Below, piece after piece: positions 1 through 9,066 of a stretch of DNA of 64,000 nt (position 1 is its first letter; every line of letters begins with the position of its first letter). A program made the position numbers and the translations under genes. Below the pieces are notes generated by a model, which saw only the letters and a list, made by a program, of their open reading frames with translations, did no database searches and was not told the origin of the DNA. This stretch comes from Sphingobacterium yanglingense (GTDB lineage: Bacteria > Bacteroidota > Bacteroidia > Sphingobacteriales > Sphingobacteriaceae), in the NCBI RefSeq assembly GCF_004363245.1, contig NZ_SNYV01000013.1, forward strand, positions 458,939 through 522,938, read 5' to 3'.

Positions 1-1
1 G

Positions 2-823
2 ACTCAGACTACTGAGGTGGACAACTTTCCAGGGTATCCGCAAGGTGTAACTGGTCCAACGATGATGGACGATCTTCGTGCGCAAGCAGAACGCTTCGGA
101 ACAGATGTGCGTTTTGGTTATGCTACTAAAGTTGATTTCTCTAAAGAAGGTGGTATACACACTGTTGTTATTGATGGTGTGAAAACTGTTACTGCAGAGA
201 CTGTGATTATTGCTACTGGTGCTACAGCTAAATATTTAGGACTGCCTTCTGAGCAATTATATATGGGTGGTGGTGTTTCGGCATGTGCCGTATGTGATGG
301 GTTCTTCTACAAAGGACAGGATGTGGCTATCGTTGGAGCTGGAGATACAGCGGCTGAGGAAGCTACTTATTTAGCTAAGCTATGTAATAAGGTACATATG
401 TTAGTTCGCCGTGACGAGTTCCGTGCTTCAAAAGCAATGGTGCACCGTGTAATGAACACGAAGAATATTGAAGTTCACTATATGAGCGAAGCACAAGAAA
501 TCCTAGGTGACGGTCAGGTGGTTACAGGTGTACGTGTATTGAATAACCAAACAAAAGAAACCAAAGACTTAGAGGTAACAGGTTTCTTTGTCGCTATTGG
601 ACATCAGCCAAACACAGAGTTGTTCAAAGACGTTTTAGATATGGACGAGACTGGTTATTTGATTACAAAACCAAATATTACAGCTACTAATATCCCTGGT
701 GTATTTGCTTGTGGTGATGTACAGGATAATGTATACCGTCAAGCAATTACTGCTGCAGGTACAGGATGTATGGCAGCTTTAGAAGCTGAACGCTATTTAG
801 CTGCTAAAGAAGACGGTGAATAG
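2..823 (+). CDS. trxB: thioredoxin-disulfide reductase (5' end outside window)
   Basis: Flavoenzyme that passes electrons from NADPH to thioredoxin in the cytoplasm. The frame is open from base 2 and enters in the conserved TTEVDNFPGYP region, so roughly the first 45 residues (FAD GxGxxG motif) lie upstream. Visible are the redox-active CAVC pair (bases 284-295), the NADPH-binding VAIVGAGDTAAEEA stretch, and the C-terminal FAD-contact GVFACGDVQDNVYRQ. The GTG at 17 lies inside the conserved domain and is not a real start. A strong two-way terminator follows. Identification is secure; only the start is unknown. Confidence 0.95.
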   Translation, partial: TQTTEVDNFPGYPQGVTGPTMMDDLRAQAERFGTDVRFGYATKVDFSKEGGIHTVVIDGVKTVTAETVIIATGATAKYLGLPSEQLYMGGGVSACAVCDGFFYKGQDVAIVGAGDTAAEEATYLAKLCNKVHMLVRRDEFRASKAMVHRVMNTKNIEVHYMSEAQEILGDGQVVTGVRVLNNQTKETKDLEVTGFFVAIGHQPNTELFKDVLDMDETGYLITKPNITATNIPGVFACGDVQDNVYRQAITAAGTGCMAALEAERYLAAKEDGE

Positions 824-840
824 TAACTGTTTTTCAAATA

Positions 841-877
841 AAAAAGGGGATTTTTCAAAAGAAAATCCCCTTTTTTT
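841..877. terminator. bidirectional intrinsic terminator between trxB and the DUF4180 gene
   Basis: Perfect 14-bp stem (841-854 with 862-875) around a 7-nt loop, built from GGGGA flanked by A and T runs, so it has a U-tract in either direction. It sits between two convergent genes and probably serves both. Confidence 0.85.
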
Positions 878-880
878 ATT

Positions 881-1246
881 TTAATGTAGTCCACCAAAGA
901 GTTCGAGTGCTTCTTCTCTTGAGGATACAAAGTGGATTCGTTTCATGCGATTGCTCTCCCGTATGAAGTCTTGCAAACTTTTGCTTTCATAAACTGTAAA
1001 ATCTCCTACTATAGCGAGGTAGGCTTGATAGGTGGAGAATTTTTGAAGGATATCACCTGCTAGTTTGGTTTTTAGATTAAAGAAGTTTGGAGTGATATTC
1101 TCTTGATATAAAATCAATTTGTCTGCATCACTATAGAGGCAGTTCATCATCAGATTTAATGCATCTTCCTGATTTTGAATAAAAGTTGCTTCTCCTGTTA
1201 TCTCTGCAATCTTGCCCTGTTTGGCCGGTATGTAATTGATTTCCAT
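881..1246 (-). CDS. DUF4180 domain protein
   Basis: Small soluble protein of 121 residues that I recognise as DUF4180, a family of unknown function. Family-typical features are NITPNFFNLKTKLAGDILQKFSTY in pieces, LAIVGDF, the SLQDFIRESN segment and the C-terminal FVSSREEALELF. No signal peptide or membrane segment. A TTG at 1297 would give a longer frame, but the ATG at 1246 (MEINYIP) matches the usual family length. It lies downstream of clpB on the same strand but is separated from it by a terminator-like hairpin, so it is probably its own unit. Confidence 0.8.
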   Translation of the reverse strand: MEINYIPAKQGKIAEITGEATFIQNQEDALNLMMNCLYSDADKLILYQENITPNFFNLKTKLAGDILQKFSTYQAYLAIVGDFTVYESKSLQDFIRESNRMKRIHFVSSREEALELFGGLH

Positions 1247-1310
1247 AGCTCGTTTTGTCTGTTGCTCTAAAAATGTGCTTATCGTAAAGATAAGCAAATG
1301 AAAGGCTATA

Positions 1311-1344
1311 AAAAAAGGACTATTTTTTTTGAAATAGCCCTTTT
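1311..1344 (-). terminator. intrinsic terminator of clpB
   Basis: 13-bp stem with one mismatch (1313-1325 with 1332-1344). Read on the minus strand it ends in a run of T. It lies just downstream of the clpB stop. Confidence 0.65.
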
Positions 1345-1373
1345 GTATTTGATTTTAAATCCGAAATGGTGCT

Positions 1374-3983
1374 TTATGTGTTGGACTGTTCGTTTTTATT
1401 GATAAATACAAACTTTCCGTCAAAGACATCCAACTGTATGATAGAATCACTCGTTACGTTACCGGCCAGAATTTCCTTGGATAGCTCATTAAGGATGCGT
1501 TTCTGAATGACACGCTTCAGTGGTCGGGCACCATAGATTGGGTCGTAACCAAGCTGTGCTAACCAGTCTAACGCATCTTCGGATGCGGACAAGAATATAT
1601 TCTGCTCTGCGAGCTGTCTTTGTACACGGTCAAACTGCATGCGTACAATGCTTCCGATTTCATTTCGGCTCAATGGGGTAAACATGATGATTTCATCAAT
1701 TCTGTTCAAAAACTCCGGACGTATGGATTTTTGAAGAAGTTCAAAAACTTCGTCTTTTGTTTTTGCAACAACTTCATCTCTATTGGTATCCGTCAAGGTC
1801 GCAAAATTCTCTTGAATCAAATGCGAACCCGTATTGGATGTCATGATAATGATGGTGTTTTTGAAGTTTACTACCCTTCCTTTATTATCCGTAAGGTGGC
1901 CGTCATCTAATACCTGCAGCAAGATGTTAAATACATCTGGATGGGCTTTCTCTATTTCATCGAGAAGAACCACCGAGTATGGACGGCGTCTTACAGCTTC
2001 CGTAAGCTGTCCACCTTCATCGTAACCAACATATCCCGGAGGCGCTCCTATTAACCGGGATACAGCATGACGTTCTTGATATTCGGACATGTCGATCCTA
2101 ACAAGGGCATGTTCGTCATCAAAAAGAAATTCTGCCAACGCTTTTGCTAGCTCTGTCTTACCGACACCTGTAGTTCCCAAGAATATAAATGAACCTATCG
2201 GTTTTTTGGCATCACTTAAGCCTGCTCTCGAGCGACGTATGGCATCAGAAATAGCTTCGATAGCTTCTTCTTGACCGGCTACCCGTTTGTGAAGCTCCTC
2301 TTCTAGATTCAATAGTTTTTGACGCTCAGATTGCACCATTTTGTTTACAGGTATGCCGGTCCATCTGGACACGACGTCGGCGATGTCTTCCGAGGTCACT
2401 TCTTCTTTCAGCATACGGCTGCTCTGTTGTTTTTCGTTGAGTTCAGCTTTTAGTTTTTCGGCATTGTCCTGTGCTTCTTTGATTTTTCCGTAACGTAGTT
2501 CAGCTACCTTTCCGTAATCACCTGCTCGTTCGGCTTGGTCGGCTTCGAGTTTGTAGTCCTCAATGTTTTGCACCTCTTGGTTGACTCGGTCTACCAGTGT
2601 TTTTTCGGATTGCCAAGCCGCTTTTAGTGAATCGCGTTCACTGGATAGATTTGCGATTGTTTCTGATAGTTCAGCTACTTTCTTATCATCATTTTCCCGT
2701 TTTATAGCTTCCCGTTCGATTTCGAGCTGCATGATACGGCGTTCCAGTTCATCAACTGCTTCTGGGACGGAATCCATCTCCAGGCGTAATTTGGAAGCGG
2801 CTTCGTCGATTAAATCAATCGCCTTGTCTGGTAGGAAGCGGTCTGTTATATAACGTTGTGATAATTCTACAGCAGCTATGATGGATTCATCGAGTATCCG
2901 TACTTTGTGGTGTGTTTCATAACGTTCCTTAAGCCCTCTTAAAATAGAAATAGCATCTTGCGTATCAGGCTCTTCGACCATCACCTTTTGGAAGCGACGT
3001 TCGAGGGCCTTGTCTTTTTCAAAATACTTTTGGTATTCATTGAGTGTGGTGGCACCTATAGCACGGAGTTCACCACGAGCTAGTGCTGGTTTTAGAATGT
3101 TTGCGGCATCCATAGCACCTTCTCCACCGCCCGCACCAACTAAGGTGTGGATTTCGTCGATGAATAGGATAATCTCGCCATCACTATCGGAAACCTCTTT
3201 TACTACGGCTTTTAATCGCTCTTCAAATTCGCCTTTGTATTTTGCACCTGCGATCAAGGCTCCCATATCTAATGAAAACACGGTTTTGTTCTTTAGATTT
3301 TCTGGCGCATCGCCCTTGATGATACGGTGTGCTATTCCCTCGGCAATAGCGGTCTTACCAACTCCTGGTTCCCCGACTAGAATAGGGTTGTTCTTGGTTC
3401 TGCGAGAAAGTATCTGCATTACTCTTCTGATCTCTTCGTCCCGCCCGATGACTGGATCTAATTTTCCGGACTCCGCGAATTCGTTTAGATTGCGTGCATA
3501 CTTGCCTAAAGCATTATAAGTAGCTTCAGCATTCTGATCGGTCACTCTATTGTTACCGCGCAATTCCTTTATTGCAAGTTTTAAATCCTTTTCATTGACG
3601 CCTTGATCTTTTAAAAGTGCAGAAGTCTTGTCATTTGCTGCTAATAAGCTTAATAGCAGGTGTTCGACAGATATATATTCGTCGTTGAATTCTTTTAAAT
3701 AACTCTGTGCTTTTTGCAGGACAGTAGATGTAGAATTGCTAAGATAAACGTTGGTACCGCTTACTTTTGGCAAGGATTCTATGAGCTTGTCTACTTCGGA
3801 TGTGATGTATCCGATATTTACATTCAATTTTTTTAATAGATGACTTATTATATTTTCATCTACTGCTAATAATGCTTTTAATAGATGTGCGGGCTCAATA
3901 GCTTGTTGTTGATTGCCTACCGCAATCTCTGAAGCCTTTTGTATGGCTTCTTGTGCTTTGATTGTATAATTGTTGAAATTCAT
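1374..3983 (-). CDS. clpB: ATP-dependent disaggregase ClpB (Hsp104 family)
   Basis: AAA+ unfoldase that extracts polypeptides from aggregates together with DnaK/DnaJ/GrpE in the cytoplasm. At 869 residues it has the normal full length. The N-terminal Clp repeat domain (MNFNNYTIKAQEAIQKA onward) is followed by the first AAA+ module with Walker A GEPGVGKT and Walker B LFIDEIHTLVGAG, then the charged coiled-coil middle domain (roughly 400-525) that distinguishes ClpB from ClpA/ClpC. The second AAA+ module has GTTGVGKT, and the sensor/arginine-finger region includes RPEFLNRIDEII. No IGF loop is seen, in keeping with no ClpP partnership. A heat-shock promoter was not recognised in the 265-bp upstream gap. 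Confidence 0.97.
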   Translation of the reverse strand: MNFNNYTIKAQEAIQKASEIAVGNQQQAIEPAHLLKALLAVDENIISHLLKKLNVNIGYITSEVDKLIESLPKVSGTNVYLSNSTSTVLQKAQSYLKEFNDEYISVEHLLLSLLAANDKTSALLKDQGVNEKDLKLAIKELRGNNRVTDQNAEATYNALGKYARNLNEFAESGKLDPVIGRDEEIRRVMQILSRRTKNNPILVGEPGVGKTAIAEGIAHRIIKGDAPENLKNKTVFSLDMGALIAGAKYKGEFEERLKAVVKEVSDSDGEIILFIDEIHTLVGAGGGEGAMDAANILKPALARGELRAIGATTLNEYQKYFEKDKALERRFQKVMVEEPDTQDAISILRGLKERYETHHKVRILDESIIAAVELSQRYITDRFLPDKAIDLIDEAASKLRLEMDSVPEAVDELERRIMQLEIEREAIKRENDDKKVAELSETIANLSSERDSLKAAWQSEKTLVDRVNQEVQNIEDYKLEADQAERAGDYGKVAELRYGKIKEAQDNAEKLKAELNEKQQSSRMLKEEVTSEDIADVVSRWTGIPVNKMVQSERQKLLNLEEELHKRVAGQEEAIEAISDAIRRSRAGLSDAKKPIGSFIFLGTTGVGKTELAKALAEFLFDDEHALVRIDMSEYQERHAVSRLIGAPPGYVGYDEGGQLTEAVRRRPYSVVLLDEIEKAHPDVFNILLQVLDDGHLTDNKGRVVNFKNTIIIMTSNTGSHLIQENFATLTDTNRDEVVAKTKDEVFELLQKSIRPEFLNRIDEIIMFTPLSRNEIGSIVRMQFDRVQRQLAEQNIFLSASEDALDWLAQLGYDPIYGARPLKRVIQKRILNELSKEILAGNVTSDSIIQLDVFDGKFVFINKNEQSNT

Positions 3984-4192
3984 TTTTAATATGTTGAAAT
4001 AAGGTGTTTACTATTTTATATGTAATTGTTAAACAAATTGAATGCCTTACGGTTTTTTTGAATTAAAATCTGAATTTTTGTCTTGTTTGATGCTGTTTAA
4101 CTGTCAAATTTTCCGATTTGCGATAAATCTTATATTTTCGTGGTGAATTTCAAGGTATTATAATCCGTAATGGGTAAAATCACGTTTGGTAC

Positions 4193-4223
4193 TTGCATAA
4201 TCGCGTTAAACTTCTCATATTTG
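4193..4223 (+). promoter_or_regulatory. Bacteroidota-type promoter of tRNA-Thr
   Basis: TTG at 4193-4195, 20 nt, then CATATTTG at 4216-4223, one mismatch from the TAnnTTTG -7 element. Position fits transcription starting a short distance before the tRNA at 4249. Motif match only. Confidence 0.5.
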
Positions 4224-4248
4224 CACCGTTGAATCCAACAGGATTTAC

Positions 4249-4321
<73 letters not shown>

Positions 4322-4330
4322 CTTGAGAAA

Positions 4331-4359
4331 CTCAGATGTTAAGACATCTGAGTTTTTTT
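4331..4359 (+). terminator. terminator of tRNA-Thr
   Basis: Perfect 9-bp stem CTCAGATGT/ACATCTGAG with loop TAAG, followed by seven T. Confidence 0.85.
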
Positions 4360-4596
4360 GTTGTAGTCTGTTTTTACCTATATATTATTTCTTTTATAGT
4401 CTTTTTGTTAACCTTAAGTTGAATTTTAAGAGAATTTCGTGTTTTTATTCGAAAACAAATGTATTTCCCTTGCAAAATGGAGCTGAAATAGGTATTTTCA
4501 TTTCCAATTATTATAGAAATGTTCCGATGGGTATCTATAGTAGTAAGTCCTTGAAGCCGAAAATAGTAACTTTAAGTAATTTTAAAAAGATGGTAG

Positions 4597-5298
4597 ATGA
4601 TAGAAATTAAAGATCTGCACAAGTCATATCAAATGGGGAAAAACTCTTTACATGTTCTTAAAGGTATTGATTTTATGGTTAAGGAGGGGGAGTTTGTTTC
4701 TATTATGGGAAGTTCCGGCTCGGGTAAGTCTACACTTTTGAACATTATCGGTATTCTTGATGAGGCCGATAGTGGTACTTATATGTTAGATGGTGTTCCT
4801 ATTAAGAATCTTAATGAGACGATCGCTTCCCGTTATCGAAACAAGTTTTTAGGCTTCGTTTTCCAGTCGTTTAACCTTATCAATTATAAAAGCGCTTTGG
4901 ACAATGTAGCGCTGCCTTTGTATTATCAGGGGGTGGGGCGTAAGGAACGTATGGAGCGCTCCATGTATTATCTTGAAAAAGTCGGACTGGCAAATTGGGC
5001 TAAACATTTGCCCAGTGAAATGAGTGGGGGGCAAAAACAACGTGTGGCTATTGCTAGAGCTTTAGCCGCAGACCCCAAAGTATTACTTGCCGATGAGCCA
5101 ACAGGAGCTTTGGATACCAAAACATCATATGAGGTAATGGAACTGATACAGCAAATCAATGATGAAGGAAAGACTGTTCTTATCGTAACACATGAGTCTG
5201 ATATAGCAGAGATGACAAAGCGGATTGTGTTCCTTAAAGATGGGCAGATTGAGTCGGATAAACCCGTTAACCAAGTGAGAGCGTCACAATATGTTTAG
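4597..5298 (+). CDS. MacB/LolD-type ABC transporter ATPase
   Basis: 233-residue ATPase driving the export complex of this operon from the cytoplasmic face. Walker A GSSGSGKST is at residues 38-46; the Q-loop, signature SGGQKQRVAIARA, Walker B LLADEPTGALD and H-loop VTHE all follow. Separate ATPase and permease chains resemble LolCDE, but the adaptor and TolC-like genes downstream make a MacAB-TolC-like exporter more likely. It overlaps the first permease by 8 bp, so translation is probably coupled. Substrate unknown. The 237 bp upstream, after the tRNA terminator, hold no gene I can support. Confidence 0.9.
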   Translation: MIEIKDLHKSYQMGKNSLHVLKGIDFMVKEGEFVSIMGSSGSGKSTLLNIIGILDEADSGTYMLDGVPIKNLNETIASRYRNKFLGFVFQSFNLINYKSALDNVALPLYYQGVGRKERMERSMYYLEKVGLANWAKHLPSEMSGGQKQRVAIARALAADPKVLLADEPTGALDTKTSYEVMELIQQINDEGKTVLIVTHESDIAEMTKRIVFLKDGQIESDKPVNQVRASQYV

Positions 5299-6538
5299 CA
5301 TAGAAAGATGGCAGGAGATATTTGAAGGATTGTTTAAGAACAAGCTTCGAACTGTTTTGACCGGAGTATCTGTGGCATCGGGAATTTTTATCTTGGTGAT
5401 TCTCCTTGGTGCAGGTAATGGTATACAGAATGGTATTCAGAAGCAGTTTGAACAAGATGCTGTAAATCGTATTTCGGTTTGGCCCGGTATTACACAAAAG
5501 GAATATAATGGACTAGGAATTGGTCGTGAGATTCAACTTCATAATTCGGATTATACCACGGCATTGACACTTCTATCCGACTATATTGAATATAAATCTG
5601 CCGTTTACTCCGTCTGGAGCGGAAATATGGTATTTAAAAAAGAAACCGGAACATATAGGGTGGAAGGAGTGCATCCAGACTATCAATTTATCGAGAATGC
5701 TTCTGTTGTGAAAGGAAGGTTTCTTAATCAATCTGATATCACGAATTATGAAAAGCATGTTGTAATCGGGCAAAAGGTCGCTAATGATTTGTTTAAGGGG
5801 GAAGAGGTGTTGTTGGGACAGGAACTAAGCATTTCGGGTACTATTTATAAGGTAATTGGGGTTTTTACGGATCCTGGAGGTGAAAGGGAGGAAAGCCGGG
5901 TGTATATTCCTATTTCGACTGCTCAACGTGCTTATAGTGCCGGAGACAAGATTCGTAGTATTGTTTTTACGCTAAGAAAGAATACTGATTTTGATAATGC
6001 AGTTGCTGAATCACATGAATTCACACAGAAGCTAGAAACCTTTCTTAGAGCACGGCATACTATTGCTCCTGATGATAAAGGGGCTTTGTATATTAATAAC
6101 TCATTGGATCAGGCAAAGAATATTTACATAATAACTGGCGGTGTAAAGGCTTTCTTTTGGTTTGTGGGTATATGTACTATTATCGCTGGAGTGGTAGGGG
6201 TTGGGAACATCATGCTTATTATTGTAAAGGAAAGAACAAAAGAGATCGGTATACGCAAAGCTTTAGGGGCGTCTCCTTTTTCCATTATTTCTATGATATT
6301 ACAAGAAGCGGTCTTTATTACGGTGGTAGCTGGTTTTTCTGGACTCGTTTTGGGATTGCTTGTGTGGGAGCTTGCAGGCCCCTCGATTGAAACTGATTTT
6401 TTTACGCGTCCTGAAGTTGATTTTAATGTTGCTATTACTACATTGGTTATTTTGGTGGTAGCGGGTGCTTTTGCGGGTTTTGTGCCTGCTTATAGAGCAG
6501 CCAAAATCAGACCGATTATTGCACTAAGGGGGGATTGA
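5291..6538 (+). CDS. MacB-like ABC permease (first of two)
   Basis: 415-residue inner-membrane permease of the MacB_PCD/FtsX type. A cytoplasmic start and one membrane helix (around 20-45) are followed by a large periplasmic domain and three helices near the C-terminus (about 285-410). The intracellular coupling segment VKERTKEIGIRKALGAS contacts the ATPase, and the chain ends in the family-typical AYRAAKIRPIIALRGD. It overlaps the ATPase gene and is followed after one base by a homologous permease, suggesting a heterodimer rather than the MacB homodimer. Confidence 0.88.
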   Translation: MFSIERWQEIFEGLFKNKLRTVLTGVSVASGIFILVILLGAGNGIQNGIQKQFEQDAVNRISVWPGITQKEYNGLGIGREIQLHNSDYTTALTLLSDYIEYKSAVYSVWSGNMVFKKETGTYRVEGVHPDYQFIENASVVKGRFLNQSDITNYEKHVVIGQKVANDLFKGEEVLLGQELSISGTIYKVIGVFTDPGGEREESRVYIPISTAQRAYSAGDKIRSIVFTLRKNTDFDNAVAESHEFTQKLETFLRARHTIAPDDKGALYINNSLDQAKNIYIITGGVKAFFWFVGICTIIAGVVGVGNIMLIIVKERTKEIGIRKALGASPFSIISMILQEAVFITVVAGFSGLVLGLLVWELAGPSIETDFFTRPEVDFNVAITTLVILVVAGAFAGFVPAYRAAKIRPIIALRGD

Positions 6539-6539
6539 T

Positions 6540-7808
6540 ATGTTCAATAGAGATAACTGGAGTGAAATAATCGCAGCTCTTTCTGCTAATCCGTTTAGAA
6601 CGTTGATCACCGCTTTTGGTGTGTTCTGGGGGATATTTATTTTAATCATACTATTGTCCGCGAGTCAGGGCTTACAGAATGGTATTAAGAGACAGATGGG
6701 AGGATTGTCCACGAATACGATGTTTATGTGGGCCAATTCTACCTCGAAACCTTATAAAGGGCTCCCTCAGGGGAGAAGTTTTAACTATAAAAATGGTGAT
6801 GTAGAAGCTATCAAAGAGCGGATAGATGGTCTGCTATACGTGTCCCCAAGAAATCAGTTGGGGGGATTTGGTGGTAATAATAACGTAGTAAGAGGGACAA
6901 AAACGGGTGCTTACAATGTTTATGGTGATTATCCGGAGTTTATTTTGCAGCAGCCGATGGATATTGTGAAAGGGCGCTTTGTCAACTATGGTGATATTGA
7001 TAGTAGACGAAAAGTTGCAGTGATAGGGGAAGGGGTGATTCGGGAGCTGTATATGCCTGAGGAAGAGGTCTTGGGGTCGTATATAAAGATACAAGGGGTT
7101 AATTTTATGGTGGTTGGTGTCTACAAGAGTATTTCTAATCTGGGGGGCAATGCTGAGGAAAGCCAGAAGGAGATCTTTGTGCCATTTACAACTTTTCAAC
7201 AAGCATTTAATTATGGTGATGTGGTCGGATGGATGGCGATAACAGCAATAGAGGATATGCCGATTACAGATATCAAGCCGCGTATTTTCGATTTGTTAAA
7301 GCATAGGCATAGTATTAATCCTGAAGACGATCGGGCTATTGGGTATTTTGATTTGTATCAGGAGTTTAAAAAAATCAATGGTCTGTTCTCTATCTTGACT
7401 GCGGTTTCTTATTTCGTAGGTATTTTTATCTTAGTTTCTGGAATTATTGGAATTGTAAATATCATGCTGATTATCGTTAAAGAACGCACGCAGGAAATAG
7501 GGATCCGTAGAGCTTTGGGGGCGACGCCATGGATAATAATAAAACAGATACTCGCAGAGTCTGTTGTGCTATCACTTATCTCAGGAATGGCTGGGATTAT
7601 TTTTGCATCATTTATACTGAGTTTTATTAACTGGGCTCTTGAGAAAGCGCCCAATGCCAATGAGATTCCGATTGTAAATCCAAGTGTGAGTTTGGGCGTA
7701 GTGGCCGCTGCTTTGTTGATATTGGTCTTCGCTGGGCTTTTGGCAGGATTAATCCCGGCAATTACAGCGGTGAAAGTAAAGCCAATTGATGCCTTACGGG
7801 TAGAGTAG
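6540..7808 (+). CDS. MacB-like ABC permease (second of two)
   Basis: 422-residue paralogue of the preceding permease with the same layout: N-terminal helix, periplasmic MacB_PCD domain, three C-terminal helices, coupling segment VKERTQEIGIRRALGAT and terminal KVKPIDALRVE. The two genes are separated by one base and share the same motifs, so they arose by duplication and probably form a heterodimeric channel served by the single ATPase at 4597. Substrate cannot be read from sequence. Confidence 0.88.
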   Translation: MFNRDNWSEIIAALSANPFRTLITAFGVFWGIFILIILLSASQGLQNGIKRQMGGLSTNTMFMWANSTSKPYKGLPQGRSFNYKNGDVEAIKERIDGLLYVSPRNQLGGFGGNNNVVRGTKTGAYNVYGDYPEFILQQPMDIVKGRFVNYGDIDSRRKVAVIGEGVIRELYMPEEEVLGSYIKIQGVNFMVVGVYKSISNLGGNAEESQKEIFVPFTTFQQAFNYGDVVGWMAITAIEDMPITDIKPRIFDLLKHRHSINPEDDRAIGYFDLYQEFKKINGLFSILTAVSYFVGIFILVSGIIGIVNIMLIIVKERTQEIGIRRALGATPWIIIKQILAESVVLSLISGMAGIIFASFILSFINWALEKAPNANEIPIVNPSVSLGVVAAALLILVFAGLLAGLIPAITAVKVKPIDALRVE

Positions 7809-7869
7809 GGCTAGGTGTGTTGTATATCGATTAAGATTTAAATATTGAACTTTAAACTAAAAATATAAG

Positions 7870-8967
7870 ATGAAAAAAGGCTGTACGATTTCAATTTTAG
7901 TTTTTTTAGCACTTGCTTTTGCAGGTGCTTTAGTCTGGCTGTATCAGAAGAATAAACAACCGACGGTGATTTACGAGACAGTACAAGCTGAAATTCGCTC
8001 TATTTCTAAAAGTACGGTAGCTACCGGGAATATTAATCCCAAGGAAGAGGTGTTGATTAAACCGAATATCTCAGGTATTATCGACGTAGTTTATGTTGAG
8101 GCTGGGGATTATATCAAATCGGGAGACCTGATTGCAGAGATTAAGGTGGTGCCGAATGTCTCTAGCCTGAACCAAGCGAATAATCAGATTGAATCGGCTA
8201 AAATAGATTTGGAGAACCAAAAACGGATATTTGATCGTCAAAAGATGCTTTTTGATAAAGGCGTAATTTCAGCAAATGATTTTGATGCTGCGCAAACTAC
8301 TTATAGACAGGCGCAACAGACTTATAGTTCTACGGTACAGAATGCGGAGATTATTAGGACGGGAACAACAACTGGGCTGGCGAGTATGGCGCAAACCCGG
8401 ATTCGTTCGACGGTGTCAGGAATGGTATTGGATGTGCCGGTAAAAAAAGGAAACCAGGTCATTGAGGCTAATAATTTTAACGAGGGAACGACGATTGCGA
8501 GCCTTGCTGATGTCAGTAATATGATTTTTGAGGGAAAGCTGGATGAATCAGAGGTAGGTAAGATCCGGTTGGGCCTTCCTTTAGAAATCACTGTTGGCGC
8601 AATTGAAAACAAAAAGTTTCACGCTGTTTTGGATTATATAGCACCTAAAGGAGTAAATGAAAATGGAGCCATGCAGTTTCCGATCAAAGGAAATCTCATC
8701 AACAAGGATACGACGTTTATTCGTTCGGGATTGAGTGCTAATGCTTCTATTGTTTTAGAAAATGCTGAAAATGTATTGGCGCTCAAAGAGGGGGTAGTCC
8801 AGTACGATGATAAAACGAAGAAATCTTTTGTTGAAGTAGAGGTGGCTCCACAAAAGTTCGAGCGTAGAGATGTAGAACTTGGAGTGAGTGATGGGATTTA
8901 TGTGGAAATAAGGAATGGGATTACTAAAGATAACAAGATTAAAATATGGAACCAAGTCAAGAAGTAA
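7870..8967 (+). CDS. MacA/HlyD-type periplasmic adaptor
   Basis: 365-residue membrane-fusion protein that bridges the inner-membrane permeases and the outer-membrane channel. A single N-terminal membrane helix (about 7-25) leads into a split biotinyl-lipoyl domain (EVLIKPNISGIIDVVYVEAGDY), an alpha-helical hairpin rich in Gln/Ala (about 97-150), a beta-barrel and a membrane-proximal domain. Its place between the permeases and a TolC-like gene supports the assignment. Confidence 0.88.
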   Translation: MKKGCTISILVFLALAFAGALVWLYQKNKQPTVIYETVQAEIRSISKSTVATGNINPKEEVLIKPNISGIIDVVYVEAGDYIKSGDLIAEIKVVPNVSSLNQANNQIESAKIDLENQKRIFDRQKMLFDKGVISANDFDAAQTTYRQAQQTYSSTVQNAEIIRTGTTTGLASMAQTRIRSTVSGMVLDVPVKKGNQVIEANNFNEGTTIASLADVSNMIFEGKLDESEVGKIRLGLPLEITVGAIENKKFHAVLDYIAPKGVNENGAMQFPIKGNLINKDTTFIRSGLSANASIVLENAENVLALKEGVVQYDDKTKKSFVEVEVAPQKFERRDVELGVSDGIYVEIRNGITKDNKIKIWNQVKK

Positions 8968-9066
8968 TCCAAGCAGTTAACGGGGTGCCGTCATTTTATA
9001 GAATATTGGAAGCTCAATGGAGCTGACAAATAAAAGTTATAACTAGCGTATACTGAAGAAAGAAAC

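Noticed and set aside
1247-1297. TTG start extending the DUF4180 protein
   Set aside because: The extra 17 residues are not family-like, and the ATG at 1246 gives the usual length.
4323-4610. 95-residue plus-strand frame after tRNA-Thr
   Set aside because: It begins at the tRNA 3' end, reads through the terminator hairpin and overlaps the start of the ABC ATPase gene.
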